A stretch of 52,859 nucleotides of DNA. Source: Accumulibacter sp. Lineage in GTDB: Bacteria; Pseudomonadota; Gammaproteobacteria; Burkholderiales; Rhodocyclaceae. The notes beneath the pieces were generated by a model. That model worked only from the letters and a program-made list of their open reading frames with translations, was not told where the DNA came from and did not search any database. Of the stretch, positions 24,308 to 32,616 are shown one piece after another. Within the stretch, counting starts at the first letter, position 1. The number at the start of each line of letters is the position of its first letter. The stretch spans positions 1 through 52,859 of the forward strand of contig NZ_JAPUVR010000082.1 of the NCBI RefSeq assembly GCF_029255125.1, in the 5' to 3' direction. Both the position numbers and the translations under genes were made by a program.

Positions 24308-26224
24308 ATGGTGAAATTCCTGCAACAAGTCATCCGCTGGCTGTTCATGCGCCTCGAGAACGTTTTCAACATCGCTTTCGGCGAGAAGCTGAACCCCTTC
24401 TACCACCTCGGAACGATCAGCTTCTGGCAGTTCTGGCTGCTCCTCGTCTCCGGCCTCTATTTGTACATTTTTGCCGACACCGGCGTGCATGACGCCTTCG
24501 AATCGCTCGAGCGGATCACGCATGACCAGTGGTGGGCCGGCGGAATTCTGCGCAGCATCCATCGCTACGCAACCGACGGCATGATCCTGACCATGCTGCT
24601 GCACATGTTGCGCCACTTCGCCTATGACCGCTATCGCGGCTTCCGCTCGTTCTCCTGGCTGACCGGCGTCGCCTTGCTCTGGCTGATCTACATCGCCGGT
24701 GTCAATGGCTTCATGCTCGTCTGGGACAAGCTGGCCCAGTTTGTCGTCATTGCCACCGCCGAATGGTTCGATGTCCTGCCGATGTTCAACGGCACGCTGA
24801 TCCGCAACTTCCTCTACCTGGAAAGCGTCAACAGCCGGCTGTTTACGCTGCTCGCCTTTGTCCACATCGGGGCACCGCTGATCGTTGGTTTCATCATGTG
24901 GGTACACGTCCAGCGCGTGCCACGTGCGCACATCAACCCGCCGCGCGATATTGCTCTGGCCGTCACCCTGATGTATTTCGCGCTCGCCATCGCCAAGCCG
25001 ATCCTCAGCCAGGGTGGCGAGGCCGACATGTCGGTCGTCCCGACGAACATCGAGTTCGACTGGTTCGAGTTGCCGGTGCTCGCGCTGGTTTATGTGATCA
25101 ACCCGATGCATCTCTGGTACTGGGTCATCGGCCTGACCACTTTCCTCTTTCTGCTTCCCTGGTTGCCGCCGAAACGCCGCGGCGCACTCGTCGGCGAGAC
25201 CTCGATCACCTTCCACCCCGACCGCAAAACCGTGCACGCGCGTTTCGGCGAGACGCTGCTCGACGCCGGCCTGCGCCAGGCGATAGACCTCCCCTACGAG
25301 TGCCGCAACGGCGGTTGCGGCGTCTGCAAATGTACTGTTCTGCAAGGCCAGGTCGATCCCGGCCTGTATCAGCCGAGCGCCCTGTCGGCCGCCGAGCTGG
25401 CGCAGGGCAAAGTCCTCCTGTGCTGCGCGACGGCGCTCGCCGATGTCGAAATCGAGTACCGCGCCGGCCAGGCGCTGGCAACGATCCAGGAATACACGGC
25501 GCGCGTCGCCCGCCTGGAGCGGCTGGCCCCCGACGTCATGCGCGTACTGCTCGCGCTGCCCGAGGGACAACGCATTTCGTTCAAGGCCGGACAATACATC
25601 AACATCATCCTGGCTGACGGCGAGCGACGCGCCTTCTCGTTCGCCAACGCGCCGCATGAGCCCGAGTTCGTCGAGCTGCAGATTCGCCTGATGCCGGGTG
25701 GCCGCTTCACGACCTACGTCTTCGAGCAGATGAAGGAGGGCGACAGCCTGCGTTTCGAAGGGCCGATCGGCGACTTCACGCTGCGCGAATCGTCGCGCCC
25801 GATCGTCTTCGTTGCCGGCGCGACCGGCTTCGCACCGGTCAAGAGCATGGTCGAAGACGCCTTCCAGCGTGGCCTGAAACGCGAGATCTACCTGTACTGG
25901 GGCGTGCGCACGCTGCGCGACCTCTACCTGCCCGGCTTGCCTGAAGCCTGGGCACGCGAGCACCCGAACTTCCACTTCATCCCGGTGCTTTCGGAACCCA
26001 CACCGGCCGATGCCTGGAACGGCCGAACCGGTCTCGTCCACGAGGCGATCCTGGAGGACTTCCCGGAACTGAAGGAGCACGAGATCTACGCCTGCGGTTC
26101 GGTGCGCATGGTCGAGGCCATCTTCCCCTTCCTGAAGAAGCACGGCGCCGAGGATGGCGCCTGTTTCTCCGACGCGTTCAGCGTTTCCGCGCGTTCGCTG
26201 GCCTTCCAGCCGCGTCAGTCATGA
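24308..26224 (+). CDS. Cytochrome b fused to 2Fe-2S ferredoxin and FAD/NAD(P) reductase
   Basis: A 638-residue fusion. The cytochrome b part (1-290) has haem ligand pairs H85/H99 and H186/H200. Next is a plant-type [2Fe-2S] ferredoxin with C332, C337 and C340 and a fourth cysteine at C372 or C373. The C-terminal half is a ferredoxin-NADP reductase: FAD motif RAFSFANAPHE (about 441-451), NAD(P) motif FVAGATGFAPVKSM and YACGSVRMVEA. Electrons could pass between NAD(P)H and the quinone pool in either direction through one polypeptide. I recall this architecture from Accumulibacter, where it was proposed to support anaerobic quinol re-oxidation; this is from memory. The ribosome binding site is weak. 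It is the third gene of the 22.1-26.2 kb cluster. Confidence 0.9.
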   Translation: MVKFLQQVIRWLFMRLENVFNIAFGEKLNPFYHLGTISFWQFWLLLVSGLYLYIFADTGVHDAFESLERITHDQWWAGGILRSIHRYATDGMILTMLLHMLRHFAYDRYRGFRSFSWLTGVALLWLIYIAGVNGFMLVWDKLAQFVVIATAEWFDVLPMFNGTLIRNFLYLESVNSRLFTLLAFVHIGAPLIVGFIMWVHVQRVPRAHINPPRDIALAVTLMYFALAIAKPILSQGGEADMSVVPTNIEFDWFELPVLALVYVINPMHLWYWVIGLTTFLFLLPWLPPKRRGALVGETSITFHPDRKTVHARFGETLLDAGLRQAIDLPYECRNGGCGVCKCTVLQGQVDPGLYQPSALSAAELAQGKVLLCCATALADVEIEYRAGQALATIQEYTARVARLERLAPDVMRVLLALPEGQRISFKAGQYINIILADGERRAFSFANAPHEPEFVELQIRLMPGGRFTTYVFEQMKEGDSLRFEGPIGDFTLRESSRPIVFVAGATGFAPVKSMVEDAFQRGLKREIYLYWGVRTLRDLYLPGLPEAWAREHPNFHFIPVLSEPTPADAWNGRTGLVHEAILEDFPELKEHEIYACGSVRMVEAIFPFLKKHGAEDGACFSDAFSVSARSLAFQPRQS

Positions 26225-26228
26225 GGCT

Positions 26229-26260
26229 GCGCACCCGGCGCCCGCCAGCCAAGGGTGCGC
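26229..26260 (+). terminator. Hairpin after the cytochrome b-reductase gene
   Basis: GCGCACCC (26229-26236) and GGGTGCGC (26253-26260) form a perfect eight-base stem around a 16-base loop, starting five bases after the stop codon. There is no T-tract, so intrinsic termination is uncertain. Confidence 0.35.
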
Positions 26261-26601
26261 CGGTGCAACGCGCACGCGCGATGAAAGTGCGGTGAACGCG
26301 CAGTGAACGCGCAGTGAACGAATTCCCCCGAAAAATTGTCGTCCCTGTCGTTCTGCCGTAAGATTGCCCGATCGTCGGTCGGCAGCCTCGCCTCGTTTCC
26401 CGTGCTCGGTCATCGCGCAGGGCCGATTACCTGGGATCGCCGGACGCGACTCGGCCGGGCAAGCCGCTGGCGGCGCAAGATCGCGCCGCGCTTGGCGCGT
26501 GTGGCCGAGTGCAGGTACAAGCCCGCGCAGCAGTTCGACCCGAAGGACCAGCGCGACGATTTCACCCCCTCAGACAGATAGCCGATATTCGACGAGGCCG
26601 C
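26261..26601. promoter_or_regulatory. Intergenic region with 11-base direct repeats and a candidate promoter
   Basis: GTGAACGCGCA occurs at 26292-26302 and 26303-26313, with a partial third copy at 26314-26320. Downstream, TTGTCG (26336-26341) and TAAGAT (26359-26364) are 17 bases apart, four of six matches each, and would drive the FHA gene with a leader of about 230 bases. The direct repeats just upstream of the -35 could be regulator sites. No gene is seen here. Confidence 0.4.
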
Positions 26602-27975
26602 ATGCAAGCTCCTGTGGACGACCGAGCAACCCGCCTGATCGCGCCAGCCGCGCGCGAACCCCTGTTGTGCCTGAGCATCCGGAGCCCGACTGACCTCGCC
26701 GAAGGACAGCTCGTTTCCGCCCGCCTCGGCGCCATCGGCAGCCTGTCGATCGGTCGCGACGAACGCGCCGACTGGCTGCTCGCCGACCGCTCGGGTGGCA
26801 TCTCGCGCGAACACTGCCTGATCGCCTTCGCCGCCGGCGCTTTCGTCCTCGAAGACAAATCGGCCAACGGGACCTTCGTCAATGGCTCGAGCACGCGCCT
26901 GCGCGGCCCCTACCGACTGTGCAACGGCGACCAGTTGTGTATCGGTCCCTATGTCATCGAGGTGCAGGTAAGCGGCATCGCCGAAGCGCTGCCCGCCGCG
27001 GCAAGCGAGTCGGCCACCGCCAGTCACCCGCCAAGTGAGCAGCCGGCGCCAAGACCGGCGCCAGTACCGCCGGCTGCCCTGCGGCGCGGTGGCGATCCGG
27101 CGGCACTGTTCGCCGATGCGCCGGCAGCGGATCTCGCCCACCCAGCAGCCGCACCCGTTCCCCCGCCCGTGCCCGCAGCGCGCCCGGTACCGGCGAACAC
27201 GCCGGGCGACGAGTTCACCCGCCTCGCCCGGGTCGCCAGCCCGCGCGCAAGCCCCCCGACCGTGGGCGTCGCGCCAACCCCGAGCGGCGAGCCGCCCGAT
27301 GCAGCGCCTGCGCCGGCAAGCGCGGCGACGAGCGCCAGCGACACGCCGGCGGACGATGCCGCCGCGGCTCGGCGCGTGCGGGCGGCGATCGCGCGTGGCC
27401 TGGGTCTGTCGATCGACGACCTGCACGAAAGCGATCCCGCCGTACTCGGCGAGCAAATCGGCGAACTTCTCCGCCTGCTCACCGGCGAGCTACGGCAACT
27501 TGTCGCCCGCCGCGCAGCGGCGCTCGACGAACCGCCGACCCTGCATTCGGCAATCGGTGGGAGCAATCCGCTGGCGATCATGCCGAGCAGCGAGGAAGCC
27601 CTGCGCATCCTCTTCGGCCCGCCCCGGCAGGCTTTTCTCGCACCGCGCGAAGCCTACGCCAGCAGCCTGCACGAGGTCGCGCAGCACTGGCGAGCCACCG
27701 AAGCGGCGATGGACACGGCAACGCGCGTGCTGGCCGGCGAGCTCGCGCCGAGCGTAATCGAGCAGAGCGCGCAGACCGACAAGGGCTTCGGCCAACTGCT
27801 TGGCGCACGCAAAGGGAGATACTGGGAGATGTACTGCGAGCGCTGGAGCAAACGCCCGGCGCTGCAGCCGGAACGCCCGCTCGCATCGTTCCTGCGCACA
27901 TTCGCTGAACACGCGCTGGACGGCAGCGGTGGCCCCGGCAAGACGGGTGGCAGCGAGGGCGGCGCCGGCGCTTGA
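26602..27975 (+). CDS. T6SS-type FHA domain protein (TagH/ImpI-like)
   Basis: A 457-residue protein. An N-terminal forkhead-associated domain (about 45-120) has the phosphothreonine-binding hallmarks SIGRDERADW, ISREHC and SANGTFVNG. A long Ala/Pro-rich linker (about 135-270) leads to a C-terminal domain (about 330-435, LAPREAYASSLHEVAQHW to GRYWEMYCERW) resembling the C-terminal module of type VI secretion FHA proteins such as TagH/ImpI. No other T6SS gene is in the window. The ATG at 26602 has GAGG nearby; an earlier ATG at 26509 lacks family-like sequence. It starts a compact run with the cNMP-binding and redox fusion genes, which suggests a phospho-threonine signalling role attached to that redox enzyme, or an orphan T6SS regulator. 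Confidence 0.82.
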   Translation: MQAPVDDRATRLIAPAAREPLLCLSIRSPTDLAEGQLVSARLGAIGSLSIGRDERADWLLADRSGGISREHCLIAFAAGAFVLEDKSANGTFVNGSSTRLRGPYRLCNGDQLCIGPYVIEVQVSGIAEALPAAASESATASHPPSEQPAPRPAPVPPAALRRGGDPAALFADAPAADLAHPAAAPVPPPVPAARPVPANTPGDEFTRLARVASPRASPPTVGVAPTPSGEPPDAAPAPASAATSASDTPADDAAAARRVRAAIARGLGLSIDDLHESDPAVLGEQIGELLRLLTGELRQLVARRAAALDEPPTLHSAIGGSNPLAIMPSSEEALRILFGPPRQAFLAPREAYASSLHEVAQHWRATEAAMDTATRVLAGELAPSVIEQSAQTDKGFGQLLGARKGRYWEMYCERWSKRPALQPERPLASFLRTFAEHALDGSGGPGKTGGSEGGAGA

Positions 27976-27991
27976 GCGAGAGGACGCGCAG

Positions 27992-28462
27992 ATGAAGTTT
28001 TTCAGTTACGACGATCCGGACGAGCGGCTGAGCGACGACGCCACCGTGGCGCTGCGCCCCGCCCTGCGCGACTTTTCCGAAGCGCAGCTCGATGCCCTGC
28101 ACAGCTTCGTCGCGGAACTGCGCTTTGCTCCCGGTGCGCGCGTCGTCGCGATCGGCGAGCACAGCCCTACCCTGTTCATCATCGTTTCGGGCAGCGTCCG
28201 CATTGCCGCGCACCAGGCTGGCAACGCCGGGCGCGCAGGCCTCGTGCTCGGCGAGGGCGAAGTGTTCGGAATTTCGTCGTTCCTCGACGGCGAAGCCAGC
28301 GCGATCAGCGCCGAGGCGTGCGAGGGTTGCGAGGTCCTCGCTCTGCGCCGCGCGTCCTTCGACCAGTTGGCAGCCTGGCAGCCAGCGCTCGCCATCGCCC
28401 TGCTGCACGATCTGGCGACCTACGCCAGCCGACGCCTGCGCGTGCTCAACGCCGCTTGCTGA
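27992..28462 (+). CDS. Cyclic nucleotide-binding domain protein
   Basis: A 156-residue protein made almost entirely of a CRP-type cyclic-nucleotide-binding beta roll (about 25-145; FAPGARVVAIGEHSPTLFIIVSGSVRI given as FAPGARVVAIGEHSP and TLFIIVSGSVRI, then GEVFGISSFLDGE). There is no helix-turn-helix domain, so it is not a transcription factor. The phosphate-binding arginine is not obvious: the FGISSFLDGEASAI loop lacks the usual RxA pattern, so it may bind another ligand or none. AGAGGA lies eight bases before the ATG. It sits 16 bases after the FHA gene and 25 before the redox fusion and is presumably a sensory subunit for one of them. Confidence 0.87.
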   Translation: MKFFSYDDPDERLSDDATVALRPALRDFSEAQLDALHSFVAELRFAPGARVVAIGEHSPTLFIIVSGSVRIAAHQAGNAGRAGLVLGEGEVFGISSFLDGEASAISAEACEGCEVLALRRASFDQLAAWQPALAIALLHDLATYASRRLRVLNAAC

Positions 28463-28487
28463 AGCGACCGCCACGACGAGCAATCCG

Positions 28488-31154
28488 ATGAACCGCCAAG
28501 CGAACCCCGAAACCTTCTTCGCCAACTACACCAAACGGCGCTCCACGCTGCCGCCAGCCGCGTGGCTGGCCTTGCGCGTGCTCGTCCTGCTCGTCACGCT
28601 GGCGTTGGCCGGCTTGCTTGCCGTGCATCCTGCGCTCGGCCTGAAGCTATGGTGGGGGCTGGCGATTCCCGTCGTTCCGGCACTCCTCGTCGTCGCCCCG
28701 GGGCTCTGGCGACAGGTCTGCCCGATGGCTTTCCTGAACCAGATTCCCCGCCTGACCGGCAAGAGCCGCGCCCGGCCGCTGCCTGGACGGTTGAAGAACG
28801 CCGCTTTCGTGATTGCCGTGGCGATCTTTCTCGCCTGCGTCGCGGCGCGCGCGCCACTGCTCAACCGACATGGCGAACTGGTTGCCGTCCTGATCGTCGG
28901 CGTTCTCCTCGTCGCTCTTGCCGGCGGTTTGGTCTTCGCCGGACGCAGCGGCTGGTGCGGTACTTTCTGTCCGCTCGGGCCGATTCAGCGCACGTATGGG
29001 CACGCGCCGCTGGTCGTCGTTCCGAATGGCTACTGCCCGACCTGCGTCGGCTGCCAGAAAAACTGTTACGACTTCAACCCCCGCGGCGCGATCTTCGCCG
29101 ATCTGGCCGATACCGACCCGCGCTATGCCGCGCAACGGCGCCTCTTCATCGGCCTGCTGCCCGGCCTGATCTGCGCCTACTTCATGCAGGGCCCGGCGCC
29201 CGAATACTCGTATCCCGTCTACCTGCTCGTTCTGCTCGCCGGCTGTTGCGCCTCGGCCGGGCTCTACGCGATCCTCACCAGTTGCTTTCCGCTGTCGCCG
29301 CATCGGGTCGCGGCGGTTTTTGCGGCGCTCGCGCTGCTCATCTTCTACGGGTACGCCGGCCCGATCATTCTCGCCACGCTGGCCCATTTTCTTGCTTTCA
29401 CCGCGCCCGAATGGGCGATCGCCGCCAGCCGCGGCACCGGTTTGCTCGCCGGTTTGACGCTGCTGATCGCCAGCCTCCACGCCGAGCGGCTTTTCCATCA
29501 GGCAGCGACAAAAGCAGTCGAGCTGCCCGTCGACAACCAGCGCAAGACGCAGTTGCGCACGCGCTTCGGCGGCAAGCAGGGTGCCACCGTCACCGATCGC
29601 GAGAGCGGCGTCGCTTTCCCGGTAGCGCCCGGCGCCACCCTGCTCGACGCGATCGAGACCGCCGGCCTGAAGATCAACTACGGCTGCCGAGCCGGCCTCT
29701 GCGGCGCCGATCCGGTCGTCGTCTGCGCGGGCGCGAACTACCTCTCGGCACCCAGCGACGACGAAAGCGCGACGCTGCGTCGACTCGGTCTCGAAGGTAA
29801 GGCACGCCTGGCGTGCATGTGCCGGGTCAGCGGCCCGGTCGTCATCGATCGCGATCCGAACTCCGCCGGGCCGTCCACAACCCCCGCCGCGGCCAGCCCG
29901 CCGGCCACCGACCATGCGCTCGCCGCCGGCGTCAAGCGCGTCGTCATCGTCGGCAACGGCGTCGCCGGAATCAGCGCCGCCGAGCAGTTGCGGCGCCTGA
30001 GCAGCTCGCTGCAGATTGATGTCGTGAGCAGCGAGCCGCTCCATTTCTACAACCGGATGGCGATCGGCCGTCTGATTTATGGCCGCACCGGCATGGACGG
30101 CCTGCAACTGATTCCCGACGCCTGGTACGGCAAGAACCGGGTCGAAGTCTGGCGCAACTCGATCGTCCGCGCGATCGACCGCAGCGAGCAACAAGTTATC
30201 CTGGCGACTGGCGAGCGCCTGCCCTACGATCGGCTGATCCTCGCCACCGGCGCGCACGCGACGACGCCCGCGGCCGATTTCCTGTCTTTCGCCAACGCCT
30301 TCGTCCTGCGTTCGGCGGACGATGCGCAGGCCTTGCGCAGCGCCGCCCAGGTCCGACGAGCCCGCCGCGCGCTGGTCATCGGCGGCGGCGTCCTCGGCGT
30401 CGAGGCGGCCGATGCGCTGCACCACCTGGGCTTGCACGTCGTTCTCCTGCAGCGCGCCGACCGCCTGATGAACGCGCAGCTCGACGCGCCAGGTGCCGCG
30501 CGGCTGACCGCTTACCTTGAAGGAATCGGCATCCAGGTTCTCACGCAAGCGGTCGTCGAGCGCTGGGAGGGCAAGGGCGACCTGCTGCGCGGCGCCTGGC
30601 TGGCGCACGGACCCTGCGCGCGCGCCGATCTCTTCGTCGCCTGCCTGGGTATCGGCGCCAACGTCCAGTTGGCGCGCGCCGCCGGCCTGCATGTCGAACG
30701 CGGCATCGTCGTCGACGCCGCCATGCGCAGCAGCGACCCGCACATCTACGCGGTTGGCGATGTCGCCGAACTGCCAGGAACCCCTGGCGGCCTGTGGCCG
30801 ATCGCCGCCGCCCAGGCGGCGGTCGCCGCCAGCGCGCTGCTTGGCCAACCGGCTGCCTACACGCCGCCGCGCGTCGTCCTGCAATTGAAGTGCGACGGTA
30901 TCGACCTGCGCAGCTTCGGCGAGATCAGCGCGCGGCCCGGCGACGAGGAATTCACCGCTGCCCCGGGCGATCCCGCCTGGTGGCGCCTGATCCTGCGCCA
31001 AGGCGTGCTCGCCGGCGCGCTCTACGTCGGCCCGCCACGCTCGGCCAAGGACTTTACACGCGCCGTTCAGGAAGGTCTCGACCTCACGCCGCTGCGTGCC
31101 GAGCTGCGCCGCGGCGACCTCACTGCGCTTGCCCGCCTGGCCTCCGGCCGGTAA
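28488..31154 (+). CDS. Membrane 4Fe-4S / 2Fe-2S / FAD-dependent oxidoreductase fusion
   Basis: An 888-residue fusion. Residues 1-340 form a polytopic membrane domain with NapH/CcoG-like iron-sulfur loops: GWCGTFCPLG (C157, C161) and C183-x2-C186-x2-C189-x3-C193 (YCPTCVGCQKNC). Residues about 360-455 are a plant-type ferredoxin in which the third ligand position is aspartate (CRAGLCGADP: C400, C405, D408), with cysteines C413, C443 and C445 nearby. From about 483 to 810 is a pyridine-nucleotide-disulfide/rubredoxin-reductase-type flavoprotein: VVIVGNGVAGISAAEQL (FAD), LVIGGGVLGVEAADAL (NAD) and IYAVGDVAEL. The enzyme could pass electrons from NAD(P)H through flavin and clusters to a membrane acceptor. 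It follows FHA and cNMP-binding genes, so its activity may be signal-gated. Confidence 0.86.
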   Translation: MNRQANPETFFANYTKRRSTLPPAAWLALRVLVLLVTLALAGLLAVHPALGLKLWWGLAIPVVPALLVVAPGLWRQVCPMAFLNQIPRLTGKSRARPLPGRLKNAAFVIAVAIFLACVAARAPLLNRHGELVAVLIVGVLLVALAGGLVFAGRSGWCGTFCPLGPIQRTYGHAPLVVVPNGYCPTCVGCQKNCYDFNPRGAIFADLADTDPRYAAQRRLFIGLLPGLICAYFMQGPAPEYSYPVYLLVLLAGCCASAGLYAILTSCFPLSPHRVAAVFAALALLIFYGYAGPIILATLAHFLAFTAPEWAIAASRGTGLLAGLTLLIASLHAERLFHQAATKAVELPVDNQRKTQLRTRFGGKQGATVTDRESGVAFPVAPGATLLDAIETAGLKINYGCRAGLCGADPVVVCAGANYLSAPSDDESATLRRLGLEGKARLACMCRVSGPVVIDRDPNSAGPSTTPAAASPPATDHALAAGVKRVVIVGNGVAGISAAEQLRRLSSSLQIDVVSSEPLHFYNRMAIGRLIYGRTGMDGLQLIPDAWYGKNRVEVWRNSIVRAIDRSEQQVILATGERLPYDRLILATGAHATTPAADFLSFANAFVLRSADDAQALRSAAQVRRARRALVIGGGVLGVEAADALHHLGLHVVLLQRADRLMNAQLDAPGAARLTAYLEGIGIQVLTQAVVERWEGKGDLLRGAWLAHGPCARADLFVACLGIGANVQLARAAGLHVERGIVVDAAMRSSDPHIYAVGDVAELPGTPGGLWPIAAAQAAVAASALLGQPAAYTPPRVVLQLKCDGIDLRSFGEISARPGDEEFTAAPGDPAWWRLILRQGVLAGALYVGPPRSAKDFTRAVQEGLDLTPLRAELRRGDLTALARLASGR

Positions 31155-31191
31155 ACGGGCGGGCTTGTCGTTCACGCTGACGGCGCGCAAC

Positions 31192-32352
31192 ATGCCCTTC
31201 CTGCTCAAGCTGGCCAGGCTGATCAGCGGCTGGCGCGCGCTGACCGCGGCGCTGGCGCTGCTCTGCGCCTTGGCCCCGGCGCGCGTCTTGGCACAGGTAT
31301 TCGACAGCGAGCTGCAGCGCTTTCGGCTGACGATCGTCACCGGCGGATTGGAACATCCATGGGGGCTGGCTTTTCTGCCCGACGGACGCATGCTGGTCAG
31401 CGAACGACCCGGACGGCTGCGCCTGATTGACGCCAAGGGTAACCTGGACCCGCAAGCCGTACAGGGCCTGCCGCCGATCGCGGCAATCGGTCAGGGCGGC
31501 TTGCTCGACGTCGCCGTACACCCGGCTTTCCGTCAGAACGGCTGGATCTACCTTTCGTACGTCGCTGCCGGTACCGGCGGCTACGGCACCGAGGTGCTGC
31601 GCGCGCGGCTCAGGAACAAAGCGCTGCACGATGTCCAGGTCGTCTTTCGCATGCGCCCGAAATCAGCCACCGGCTACCATTTCGGTTCGCGGCTGGTCTT
31701 CGACCGGCAGGGATATCTCTACATCACGCTCGGCGATCGCGGCGAGCAGGAGCGGGCGCAGCGCCTGGACGACCACGCCGGATCGGTGATTCGCCTGCAC
31801 GACGACGGCCGTGTGCCGGCCGACAATCCTTTCGTCAGGCAAGCCGGGGCACTGCCCGAAAAGTTCACGCTCGGCAACCGAAACATCCAGGGGGCGGCCG
31901 TGCATCCCGCCACCGGCGAGCTGTGGGCGCACGAACACGGCCCACAGGGCGGTGACGAGATCAACGTGATCCGGGCGGGGGTCAATTATGGCTGGCCGGT
32001 GATTACCTATGGACGCAACTACGGCAGCGGAACGCGCATTGGCGAAGGCAGCGAGAAAGCGGGCATGGCGCAGCCGGTGCTGCAGTGGACGCCGTCGATT
32101 GCCCCGTCCGGCATGGCTTTCTACACCGGAAATCGATTTCCTGCCTGGCAGGGCGATCTATTCGTCGGCGCGTTGCGCGACCAGATGCTGCTGCGCATCC
32201 GCCTCGACGGGGAACGCGTCGTGCGCCAGGAGGCACTGCTGAAATCGGTCATCGGTCGTATCCGCGACGTGCGCAACGGCCCGGACGGTCTGCTCTACCT
32301 GCTGACCGACAGCCCGAGCGGCGTGCTTGCCCGTCTGCAACCGGCGCCCTGA
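31192..32352 (+). CDS. PQQ-dependent sugar dehydrogenase (YliI/Asd-like)
   Basis: A 386-residue six-bladed beta-propeller of the glucose/sorbosone dehydrogenase family. A signal peptide (about 1-35, ending ARVLAQ) sends it to the periplasm. Family motifs are LEHPWGLAFLPDGRMLVSERPG, given as LEHPWGLAFLPDGR and MLVSERPG, then GGLLDVAVHPAF, YHFGSRLVFD, GNRNIQGAAVHP, LWAHEHGPQGGDEINVI and GVNYGWPVITYG. It would oxidise an aldose with PQQ as cofactor and feed electrons to the respiratory chain. The start at 31192 is chosen for the signal peptide; the ribosome binding site is weak. It begins 37 bases after the redox fusion and may be in the same unit. No PQQ biosynthesis genes are seen. Confidence 0.92.
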   Translation: MPFLLKLARLISGWRALTAALALLCALAPARVLAQVFDSELQRFRLTIVTGGLEHPWGLAFLPDGRMLVSERPGRLRLIDAKGNLDPQAVQGLPPIAAIGQGGLLDVAVHPAFRQNGWIYLSYVAAGTGGYGTEVLRARLRNKALHDVQVVFRMRPKSATGYHFGSRLVFDRQGYLYITLGDRGEQERAQRLDDHAGSVIRLHDDGRVPADNPFVRQAGALPEKFTLGNRNIQGAAVHPATGELWAHEHGPQGGDEINVIRAGVNYGWPVITYGRNYGSGTRIGEGSEKAGMAQPVLQWTPSIAPSGMAFYTGNRFPAWQGDLFVGALRDQMLLRIRLDGERVVRQEALLKSVIGRIRDVRNGPDGLLYLLTDSPSGVLARLQPAP

Positions 32353-32522
32353 GGGCGGCAGCACCTGCCGCGCGCCGGCTCACGCCGCGCGCAGGCCGAA
32401 TTGCTGCCGCCCGCCTGACTGGCCGCGCCGGTCAAGAGCAAGTGCCGAAAGCCGCCACGATTAACCCGTTTACTCGCCCGGCGCTGCACGCAGCCCTAAG
32501 GAAATCCGCCTGCGTGCCGTAG

Positions 32523-32542
32523 ATGGAGCGTGGAGCAACGCT
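32523..32542. other. Short perfect hairpin ahead of the export cluster
   Basis: GGAGCGT and ACGCTCC pair over seven bases around a six-base loop, within the 264-base gap between the sugar dehydrogenase and the GAF-HlyD gene. It has no T-tract. Nothing else recognisable is in 32353-32616. Confidence 0.3.
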
Positions 32543-32616
32543 CCGATGATCGGGTCTCTGCCGGCGGCGGATCATTCATCGGCACGGCATTGACCGGTGG
32601 ATAACGCGCAGACGGT

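Noticed and set aside
26602-27975. A type VI secretion locus
   Set aside because: Only the FHA-type protein is present; no sheath, baseplate, ClpV, Hcp or VgrG genes are in the window.
28647-31436. A 929-codon minus-strand open frame across the redox fusion
   Set aside because: Shadow frame caused by high GC; the forward frame has clear cofactor motifs.
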